Part shown: piece after piece, positions 23,960 to 30,820 of the stretch
How the letters are laid out: every line of letters begins with the position of its first letter
Numbering within the stretch: the first letter of the stretch is position 1
Assembly (NCBI GenBank): GCA_017629035.1
Contig: JAGBXX010000029.1
Span: 1-40,005 of the forward strand
Source: Alistipes sp.
GTDB lineage: Bacteria; Bacteroidota; Bacteroidia; Bacteroidales; Rikenellaceae
Length of the DNA stretch: 40,005 nucleotides
Reading direction: 5' to 3'
Program-made: the position numbers and the translations under genes
Notes under the pieces: generated by a model
The model's database searches: none
What the model saw: the letters and a program-made list of their open reading frames with translations, nothing else
Told to the model about the DNA's origin: nothing

Positions 23960-25975
23960 TTACTTGTTTTCGTTATAAACTTTGTTGATAAGCTCCATGT
24001 CGGCAAGGTTAGGGATAGTAACCTTGAGAAGAGGTGTGCGCTCCATCTCTCGCTTGATAGCGAACATAGCGCCCTCGTTGCGTGCCCAGCTACGACGTGC
24101 AATACCGTTGTTCACATCCCAGAGCAACATCTCCTCGATGTGGCGTGCTGAGTCCTCAGAGCCGTCGATAACCATACCGAAGCCACCGTTCATAACCTCG
24201 CCCCAGCCTACACCGCCACCGTTGTGGATAGATACCCAGGTAGCGCCACGGAACGAGTCACCGATAACGTTGTGAACAGCCATGTCTGCACAGAACTGCG
24301 AGCCGTCGTAAATATTCGAGGTCTCACGATATGGAGAGTCGGTACCTGATACATCGTGGTGGTCACGACCAAGCACGATAGGTGCCGAGATCTCGCCACG
24401 CTTGATAGCCTCGTTGAATGCCAAGGCAATACGTGTACGACCCTCAGAGTCTGCGTAGAGGATACGTGCCTGTGAGCCTACGACGAGCTTGTTCTCCATA
24501 GCCTCACGAATCCAGTGAAGGTTGTCGGCCAACTGACCCTGAATCTCTGCTGGAGCCTCCTTGAGCATAGCGTCAAGAACCTCTGCTGCGATGCGGTCAG
24601 ATGTCACGAGATCCTCCTCCTTGCCCGATGTACATACCCAACGGAATGGGCCGAAGCCGTAGTCAAAGAACATAGGACCCATGATATCCTGAACGTATGA
24701 TGGATAGCGGAACTTGCCATTCTCGCCCATGATATCTGCGCTAGCACGTGAAGCCTCGAGCAGGAAGGCGTTACCATAGTCGAAGAAGTACATGCCACGA
24801 GCAGTGAGCTTGTTGACAGCAGCCACATGGCGGCGCAATGACTCACGTACGCACTCGTGGAAGCGCTCAGGCTCCTCGGCCATCATGCGGTTTGACTCCT
24901 CGTAAGAGTAGCCAACAGGGTAGTAGCCACCAGCCCATGGGTTGTGCAACGATGTCTGGTCAGAGCCAAGGTCAACGTTGATATCCTCCTCGGCCAAACG
25001 CTCCCAGAGGTCTACAACATTACCTACGTATGCAAACGAGATAACCTCCTTGTTCTCCACAGCCTGCTTAACACGTGGGATAAGCTCGTCGAGTGATGAG
25101 TACAATTCATCAACCCAGCCCTGAGCGTGACGCTTCTCAGCTGCAGCGATGTTAACCTCGGCAGTGATGCTCACCACGCCCGAGATGTTACCTGCCTTAG
25201 GCTGTGCTCCCGACATGCCACCAAGACCTGCTGTTACGAACAACATACCCTTCAAGTCCTTCTGACCTGGCTTCATGCGCTTGCGTGCAGCGTTCATCAC
25301 AGTGATTGTTGTGCCGTGAACGATACCCTGAGGGCCGATGTACATATACGAACCAGCAGTCATCTGGCCATACTGCGATACGCCCATAGCGTTGAAACGC
25401 TCCCAGTCATCCTGTGATGAGTGGTTAGGGATAACCATACCGTTGGTGACGATAACACGTGGAGCATCTTTGTGAGATGGGAACAAGCCGAGAGGGTGAC
25501 CCGAGTACATCACAAGAGTCTGCTCGTCGGTCATCTCAGCGAGATATTTCATAGCAAGACGATACTGAGCCCAGTTCTGGAACACAGCACCATTACCACC
25601 ATAGGTGATAAGCTCGTGTGGGTGCTGAGCTACGGCCTTGTCGAGGTTGTTCTGAATCATCAGCATGATAGCTGCTGCCTGGCGTGAGCGTGCTGGATAG
25701 TCGTCGATAGAGCGAGCATACATCTCGTAGTCAGGGCGAAGACGGTACATGTAGATACGACCATAGCGCTTCAGCTCATCGAGGAACTCTGGAGCGAGCT
25801 CTGCGTGGTGCTTTGCAGGGAAGTAGCGCAAAGCATTTGCCAAGGCGAGCTTCTTCTCCTCGTCGGTGAGGATATCCTTACGCTTAGGTGCGTGGTTGGC
25901 ATTAGGATCGTAGGCCTTAGGTGCAGGCAGTGGATCGGGAATACCTGCCAATATATCTTTCTGAAAATCTGTCAT
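23960..25975 (-). CDS. hutU: Urocanate hydratase, long eukaryote-like form
   Basis: 671 residues, against ~555 for the common bacterial enzyme. It hydrates urocanate to imidazolone-propanoate using a tightly bound NAD+. Visible family segments include TYGGNGAVFQNWAQ, YSGHPLGLFPSH, GQMTAGSYMYIGPQGIVHGT, GLGGMSGAQPKA, DLGSDQTSLHNPWAGGYYP and SGTDSPYRETSNIYDGS. The extra N-terminal ~80 residues (ALRYFPAKHHAELAPEFLDEL, then IYMYRLRP) and internal insertions resemble the vertebrate enzyme as I remember it. It lies between ftcD and hutH. Confidence 0.97.
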   Translation of the reverse strand: MTDFQKDILAGIPDPLPAPKAYDPNANHAPKRKDILTDEEKKLALANALRYFPAKHHAELAPEFLDELKRYGRIYMYRLRPDYEMYARSIDDYPARSRQAAAIMLMIQNNLDKAVAQHPHELITYGGNGAVFQNWAQYRLAMKYLAEMTDEQTLVMYSGHPLGLFPSHKDAPRVIVTNGMVIPNHSSQDDWERFNAMGVSQYGQMTAGSYMYIGPQGIVHGTTITVMNAARKRMKPGQKDLKGMLFVTAGLGGMSGAQPKAGNISGVVSITAEVNIAAAEKRHAQGWVDELYSSLDELIPRVKQAVENKEVISFAYVGNVVDLWERLAEEDINVDLGSDQTSLHNPWAGGYYPVGYSYEESNRMMAEEPERFHECVRESLRRHVAAVNKLTARGMYFFDYGNAFLLEASRASADIMGENGKFRYPSYVQDIMGPMFFDYGFGPFRWVCTSGKEEDLVTSDRIAAEVLDAMLKEAPAEIQGQLADNLHWIREAMENKLVVGSQARILYADSEGRTRIALAFNEAIKRGEISAPIVLGRDHHDVSGTDSPYRETSNIYDGSQFCADMAVHNVIGDSFRGATWVSIHNGGGVGWGEVMNGGFGMVIDGSEDSARHIEEMLLWDVNNGIARRSWARNEGAMFAIKREMERTPLLKVTIPNLADMELINKVYNENK

Positions 25976-26002
25976 TGTAGTAATCGTTTGTTTGGTGGTT
26001 AA

Positions 26003-27709
26003 TTACTGAATCTTGCTCTCAACAACTGCCAAAACCTCAGCCTCAGCCTTCTGTGCTGCTGCCTGGATCTCCTCAGCCTCCTTAACAAGAGCCTCGGCTA
26101 CGGCGCGATCCTTAAGACCTGCAGCGTTGATCTTAACATTGAGGCAAGCACCCATAACTGCTGAACGTGCAGCCAAAGCGCCTACACCAGCATCAGATAC
26201 TGAGTTAGGATTACCCTCCTCGGCCATGGCACGTACAACGTCGAATGCCTTGTAAGCAGCCTTCATTGTGCGCAAAGGCACCTGTGTGGCGTAGAGTGTT
26301 GCTGCTTCCATAGCCTCGGCACGTGCAGCCTTCTCCTCGTCAGTACCCTTAGGCATGCCGAATACATCCATGATCTTGTTGAACGCTGCAGTATCCTCGT
26401 CAACGAGGTAGAGCAACTCGTTCATTACTGCCATGCCGTTGTCTGCCCAGTTAGAGAAGAACTCCCAGCGGTCATCCCAGCCAGCCTTGTGTGATGAGAG
26501 GTTGGCAACCATAGTACCAAGAGCAGCTGCCAAAGCACCCATGTATGCAGAGATTGAACCACCACCAGGTGCTGGTGACTCGCTTGCAGTCTCCTCGGCA
26601 AAGCCTGTGCATGTCATGTCAACGAGCTTCTTAACGCCCTTCTGCTCCTCAGCCTCCAAGATATACTCTACAACCTTCTCCTCAGGCTTGAACTCCTTGA
26701 GGTTTGAAAGACCCATGCTCTCGATAGCGATACGCACGAGCTCACGCTCAGGAAGACCTGTTGAGCGGTTCTGCTTGCGCAAGAAGTGGCGACCAGCATC
26801 AACCAAGCAGCTCTTAGGAACAAGACCTACGATCTCGGCACCAGTAACACGTACGCCACGAGCATCAGCAGCACGGCATACCTCGTCAAAGGCAACGTGA
26901 AGAGGTGTGATAGAGAGGTTTGTCATATTCATAGATACCTGAGCAATGCCATACTCCTCGATAAACCAGCCGATAGCCTTACAAGCCTTCAACGTACCTG
27001 GCTTCATGATAGTGTTGCCATTCTCGTCCTTCATGATCTTACCTACGATAGGGTTACCCTCACGCATAGGACGGCCCTTCTCACGTACGTCGAAAGCGAT
27101 AGCGTTAGCACGACGTGTAGATGTGGTGTTGAGGTTGTAGTTTACAGCCACGAGGAAGTCACGAGCACCAACAGCCGTAGCACCAGTCTTAGCTACGCCC
27201 TCGTCGTATGGACGAGCACCAAAGTCTGGCTTGCGCTTCTCGTCCATCATCTTCTCAGGCAATGCCTCGTACTCACCAGCACGGCATACTGCCAAGTTGC
27301 GACGCTCAGGAGTGAAGGCTGCAGCCTCGTAGCAGTATGTAGGAACGTTAACCTCCTCGGCGATGCGCTTTGCAAGAGCACGTGCAAGCTCAGCACACTC
27401 CTCCAAAGTGATGCCCGATACTGGGATCAATGGGCATACGTCGCAAGCACCCATACGTGGGTGAGCACCCTTGTGCTGGCGCATGTCGATAAGCTCAGTG
27501 GCACGCTTGATAGCCTTCACAGCAGCATCGCATACAGCCTCAGGCTCGCCTACGAATGTGACAACAGTACGGTTAGTAGCCTCGCCTGGATCGACATCCA
27601 AAAGCTTTACACCCTTCGAAGCATCGATAACGTCTGTGATCTGCTTGATGGTCTCCATGTTGCGGCCCTCAGAGAAGTTAGGCACGCACTCAATAATTCT
27701 TTTCTGCAT
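26003..27709 (-). CDS. ftcD: Bifunctional glutamate formiminotransferase / formimidoyl-THF cyclodeaminase
   Basis: 568 residues. Residues ~1-325 are the formiminotransferase (ECVPNFSEGR, HKGAHPRMGACDVCPLIPV, YCYEAAA, GARDFLVAVNYNL). It moves the formimino group of formiminoglutamate to tetrahydrofolate and releases glutamate. Residues ~360-568 are the cyclodeaminase (SPAPGGGSISAYMGALAAALG), which makes 5,10-methenyl-THF and ammonia. The two domains are fused as in the animal FTCD protein, while many bacteria keep them separate or use HutF/HutG. It is the first enzyme gene of the hut operon, 38 bases after the Dabb gene, and no hutG is present. Confidence 0.97.
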   Translation of the reverse strand: MQKRIIECVPNFSEGRNMETIKQITDVIDASKGVKLLDVDPGEATNRTVVTFVGEPEAVCDAAVKAIKRATELIDMRQHKGAHPRMGACDVCPLIPVSGITLEECAELARALAKRIAEEVNVPTYCYEAAAFTPERRNLAVCRAGEYEALPEKMMDEKRKPDFGARPYDEGVAKTGATAVGARDFLVAVNYNLNTTSTRRANAIAFDVREKGRPMREGNPIVGKIMKDENGNTIMKPGTLKACKAIGWFIEEYGIAQVSMNMTNLSITPLHVAFDEVCRAADARGVRVTGAEIVGLVPKSCLVDAGRHFLRKQNRSTGLPERELVRIAIESMGLSNLKEFKPEEKVVEYILEAEEQKGVKKLVDMTCTGFAEETASESPAPGGGSISAYMGALAAALGTMVANLSSHKAGWDDRWEFFSNWADNGMAVMNELLYLVDEDTAAFNKIMDVFGMPKGTDEEKAARAEAMEAATLYATQVPLRTMKAAYKAFDVVRAMAEEGNPNSVSDAGVGALAARSAVMGACLNVKINAAGLKDRAVAEALVKEAEEIQAAAQKAEAEVLAVVESKIQ

Positions 27710-27747
27710 AGTTTTTTAGGTTTTATTTTGTTTTATTGAATTGACTC

Positions 27748-28047
27748 TTAAAGTTCGTAGTCTACATCTACACGCTCCAGACGGCGAGATTTGCAGTAGT
27801 CGCTGATAACGACATGTAGTGGATTAATTTTGTATGCCTCCATCTTCTCCCACGACTCAAAATCGGAGATAAGCACTGCGTCGTACGACGATGCGCTCTG
27901 CTTAACATTCACGCCAACCTCGATGCGAAGTAGTCCATCGATTTTGCCCGCAAGGCCCTCGAGGCGGCTCTTCATCTGGTTTGCAATCTCAGTAGGTGTC
28001 TCGCTCAAATCTCGGCGAAATTTCCACATTACAATGTGTCGTATCAT
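27748..28047 (-). CDS. Dabb (stress-responsive alpha/beta-barrel) domain protein
   Basis: 99 residues starting MIRHIVMWKFRRDL, the standard opening of the Dabb dimeric alpha/beta-barrel family. An upstream ATG at 28089 would precede the likely transcription start, so it is rejected. Known Dabb proteins include small stress proteins and some ring-cleaving or cyclising enzymes; the role here is unknown. It lies directly ahead of ftcD, making it the first gene of the histidine-degradation operon. Confidence 0.82.
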   Translation of the reverse strand: MIRHIVMWKFRRDLSETPTEIANQMKSRLEGLAGKIDGLLRIEVGVNVKQSASSYDAVLISDFESWEKMEAYKINPLHVVISDYCKSRRLERVDVDYEL

Positions 28048-28090
28048 AGTTCTTAGGTTTAGGTTTATGGTTGGTTTAGCTTCAATCATA

Positions 28091-28098
28091 CAAATGTA
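28091..28098 (-). promoter_or_regulatory. Promoter -7 element for the Dabb-hut operon
   Basis: TACATTTG on the minus strand fits TAnnTTTG; the -33 region is not a clear match. Transcription would start near 28084, about 37 bases before the Dabb ATG. The divergent nfeD promoter is about 75 bases away. Confidence 0.45.
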
Positions 28099-28169
28099 TG
28101 AATTTTTTTTCGAAATATTGTTACTTTATATCTAATTTTTACTATTAACTTCCTCTCGTAAAAGATTTG

Positions 28170-28201
28170 TTTGCATGTACCAAAATATTTTTCTAAATTT
28201 G
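28170..28201 (+). promoter_or_regulatory. Near-consensus Bacteroidetes promoter for nfeD-SPFH
   Basis: TTTG (28170-28173), a 20-base spacer and TAAATTTG (28194-28201) match the TTTG-N19-21-TAnnTTTG consensus exactly. Transcription would begin near 28208, with a ~50-base AT-rich leader before nfeD. Confidence 0.75.
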
Positions 28202-28257
28202 TTAGTGATTTATGTAATTACCCCTAATTAACCTAAAAAGAATAAATTTATATAACT

Positions 28258-28686
28258 ATGGAGATTTGGCATTATTGGATTATTGCAGCGCTTTTGCTCT
28301 TTATCATAGAGCTCTTTACTCAGGGCTTTGCTGTTATTTGCCTTGCTATTGGTGCGGCAGGATCGGCCATTGGCTCTGCATGCGGACTTGGTATCGAGTT
28401 GCAGCTAGTGGTATTTGCCCTAGTCACACTCTTCTCTATCTTCTTGGTTCGTCCGCTGCTCAAGCGACTATTCCATATCGATAGGGAGAAGGTTGCTACC
28501 AATGCCTCGGCAATGGTGGGTCGTCGTGGCAAGGTGTGCGTTGAGGTCAACGACGACGATGGCCGTGTGATGATCGACGGCGTGGATTGGAAGGCTGTGT
28601 CCCTCACAGGCGAAAGAATCGAGCAGGGTGCACTGGTCGAGGTAGTAGCTATTGATAGTGTAATTTTAACTGTTAAACGTTTATAA
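28258..28686 (+). CDS. NfeD-like membrane protein
   Basis: 142 residues. The first ~70 hold two to three membrane helices (WHYWIIAALLLFIIELFT; LVVFALVTLFSIFLVRPLL). The soluble C-terminal half is a small OB-fold-like domain (VGRRGKVCVEVNDDDGRVMIDGVDWKA). This is the short NfeD type without the protease domain. Such proteins pair with SPFH proteins in membrane microdomains, and an SPFH gene follows after two bases. The tight spacing and shared promoter point to a working complex. Confidence 0.88.
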   Translation: MEIWHYWIIAALLLFIIELFTQGFAVICLAIGAAGSAIGSACGLGIELQLVVFALVTLFSIFLVRPLLKRLFHIDREKVATNASAMVGRRGKVCVEVNDDDGRVMIDGVDWKAVSLTGERIEQGALVEVVAIDSVILTVKRL

Positions 28687-28688
28687 TT

Positions 28689-29690
28689 ATGGAGTTTACA
28701 AGCATCAACGTAGATGTGATTATCTACATCATCATCGCCCTTATTGCTGTTATCTATGTGTTGAAGGGTTTCAAGATTATTCCACAGTCTGAAACACGTG
28801 TTGTTGAGCGTCTTGGTCGCTACGACCGAACACTCCCTTCGGGTATCAACTACCTCTTCCCAATCATCGACCGTGCACGTGAGGTATATCAGCGTGATGA
28901 GGTGCGCTATGCCGATGGCTCTAAGATGGCAACCATGCGCACAACATCGCGCATCGACCTTCGTGAGCAGGTCTACGACTTCGACAAGCAGAGCGTGATT
29001 ACCAAGGATAACGTCACTACGACTATCAACGCCTTGCTCTACTTCCAGATTGTAGACCCTGTGAAGTCAGTGTACGAGATCGACAACCTCCCTAACGCTA
29101 TTGAGAAACTCACGCAGACAACATTGCGTAATGTTATCGGTGAGCTTGAGCTCGACGAGACACTCACATCGCGCGATACTATCAACTCGAAGCTTCGTGC
29201 CGTGCTCGACGATGCAACAAATAAGTGGGGTGTCAAGGTTAACCGTGTAGAGCTTCAGGATATCACACCTCCAGACTCAGTGCGTCGCACCATGGAGCTT
29301 CAGATGCAGGCCGAGCGTGAGCGTCGTGCTAAGGTTCTCGAGGCTGAGGGTCAGAAGGAGGCTATGATCCTTAAGTCTGAGGGTGAGAAGGCATCGCAGA
29401 TCAACCAGGCTGAGGCCGAGAAGCAGACTCAGATCCTTAAGGCTCAGGGTGAGGCCGACGCTAAGGTATTGCAGGCTACAGCCGAGGCTGAGGCTATTCG
29501 TCAGGTTGCCGAGGCTATTGCTGAGTCTAAGACCGATCCTGCGACCTATATGTTGCTTACGAAGTATGTAGATACTCTCAAGGAGATTGGTCAGGGTGAG
29601 CAGGCTAAGACCGTATTCCTGCCATTCGAGGCGAGCAACCTTGTCGGTGCACTCGGCTCGCTTACAGAGCTTCTGCCCAAGAAGAAGTAG
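28689..29690 (+). CDS. SPFH/stomatin-family protein (QmcA-like)
   Basis: 333 residues. An N-terminal membrane helix (residues ~8-26) precedes the SPFH domain (~27-190: KIIPQSETRVVERLGRYD, LPSGINYLFPIID, and TPPDSVRRTMELQMQAERERR). A long Ala/Glu/Gln-rich coiled coil follows (~195-285: repeated EAEKQTQILKAQGEAD types). Such slipin/stomatin proteins form ring-shaped oligomers that scaffold membrane domains and regulate FtsH-type proteases. It is the second gene of the nfeD operon and ends in a strong terminator. Confidence 0.92.
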   Translation: MEFTSINVDVIIYIIIALIAVIYVLKGFKIIPQSETRVVERLGRYDRTLPSGINYLFPIIDRAREVYQRDEVRYADGSKMATMRTTSRIDLREQVYDFDKQSVITKDNVTTTINALLYFQIVDPVKSVYEIDNLPNAIEKLTQTTLRNVIGELELDETLTSRDTINSKLRAVLDDATNKWGVKVNRVELQDITPPDSVRRTMELQMQAERERRAKVLEAEGQKEAMILKSEGEKASQINQAEAEKQTQILKAQGEADAKVLQATAEAEAIRQVAEAIAESKTDPATYMLLTKYVDTLKEIGQGEQAKTVFLPFEASNLVGALGSLTELLPKKK

Positions 29691-29708
29691 GGTGGTTAGA
29701 TAGCGAAA

Positions 29709-29745
29709 ATAGGGGATGTCCACGACGGACATCCCCTATTTTTTT
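29709..29745 (+). terminator. Terminator of nfeD-SPFH, possibly bidirectional
   Basis: A perfect 13-bp stem (arms 29709-29721 and 29727-29739, core AGGGGATGTCC/GGACATCCCCT) with a 5-base loop is followed by seven T on the plus strand. On the minus strand the far end reads ATTTTCGC. The same hairpin could therefore also stop the converging FKBP operon, whose last stop is at 29767. Confidence 0.88.
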
Positions 29746-29766
29746 GTTGCTATTTAGCCTCTTTGT

Positions 29767-30777
29767 TTACTTCTTCTCGCCTGCCTTAACATCGAGGAGC
29801 TCAACCTTGAACTCGAGTGCGCAGTTAGGACCGATATCCTCGCTACGCTGACGGTCGCCGTAAGCAAGCTCAGCTGGGATCCACAATGTGATCTGACCAC
29901 CAACCTCAACGAGCTTCATGCCCTCAGTCCAACCCTTGATAACGCCGTTGAGAGGGAACTCGATAGCCTCGCCACGCTCGTAGCTTGAGTCGAATACCTT
30001 GCCGCTGCGAACCTTACCCTCGTAGTTAACCTTTACAATGTCAGTGTCGTTAGTAGCCTTCTTGCCATTACCCTTGCGGTCGATGCGGTACAAAAGACCA
30101 GACTCAGTCTTCTCTACACCCTCCATCTTCTCAACCTCAGCGAGCCACTCAGCAGACTCCTCGGCATTCTTAACCTTGAGTGCCTCGAGCTCCTCCATCT
30201 GCTTCTGCATCATCTTCTGCTGGAATGCTGCGAAGAGCTGACCCATCTGCTCAGTTGTAACCATCATCTGCTCGTTGATCTTCTCAATGCTCTCAACCTT
30301 AAGACCATCCTCGATACCAACATTTACCTTTGAGAGGTTCAACTCCTCCTTGATTGCTACGATGTTAGCACCCATGAGGTTACCAACGCAACGTGTAATG
30401 TTCTCACGAGTGTAAACCTCGTCGTAGAGCTCAGGAAGTGCTGGGAGAGTATCCTTCTGGTCAGAGTTCTCGTACTTGCTTGCCTCCTGCATGTAAGGCA
30501 TGAACTTAGTGTACTGGAATGTCTGGAATGTCTGCATATCCTTCTGGAACTCCTCAGACTCGATATCGCCGTTAGCGATGAAATCCTTAGCGATCTTTGC
30601 AACCATCTCCTTGTCGAGGTTGAGATCCTTAACAGCAAAGTTGATGTTAAGACCGAGGTCACCACCAATAGCGTATGAGAGTGAGTCAACCTCGTTTGTG
30701 AGCTTGCGGCCACCGCCGCATGCCATGCTGCTCATTGCCAAAGCGAATGCAGCAGCAACAAAAATTACTTTTTTCAT
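29767..30777 (-). CDS. FKBP-type peptidyl-prolyl isomerase lipoprotein
   Basis: 336 residues. A lipoprotein signal (AMSSMAC, lipid on Cys20) precedes the mature protein. Two FKBP_N-like helical units follow: LSYAIGGDLGLNI...DKEMVAKIAKDFI (~33-73) and CVGNLMGANIVAIKEEL...GIEDGLK (~131-160). A Met/Gln/Glu-rich helix leads to the FKBP domain (~225-336: TESGLLYRIDRKG, VKVNYEGKVRSGKVFDSSYERG, GVIKGWTEGM, ELAYGDR, LEFKVELLDV). It would help envelope proteins fold outside the cytoplasm. It lies 43 bases after the AsmA-like gene. Confidence 0.92.
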   Translation of the reverse strand: MKKVIFVAAAFALAMSSMACGGGRKLTNEVDSLSYAIGGDLGLNINFAVKDLNLDKEMVAKIAKDFIANGDIESEEFQKDMQTFQTFQYTKFMPYMQEASKYENSDQKDTLPALPELYDEVYTRENITRCVGNLMGANIVAIKEELNLSKVNVGIEDGLKVESIEKINEQMMVTTEQMGQLFAAFQQKMMQKQMEELEALKVKNAEESAEWLAEVEKMEGVEKTESGLLYRIDRKGNGKKATNDTDIVKVNYEGKVRSGKVFDSSYERGEAIEFPLNGVIKGWTEGMKLVEVGGQITLWIPAELAYGDRQRSEDIGPNCALEFKVELLDVKAGEKK

Positions 30778-30820
30778 TTTCTTAATTTGTTAGTTATTAA
30801 TTGTTTAGCGTTATTTTTTG

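Noticed and set aside
26786-27739. A 317-residue open frame antisense to ftcD
   Set aside because: It is a shadow of the well-conserved FtcD gene.
28048-28089. A longer Dabb start at 28089
   Set aside because: It would lie upstream of the predicted transcription start, and MIRHIVMWKF is the usual family start.
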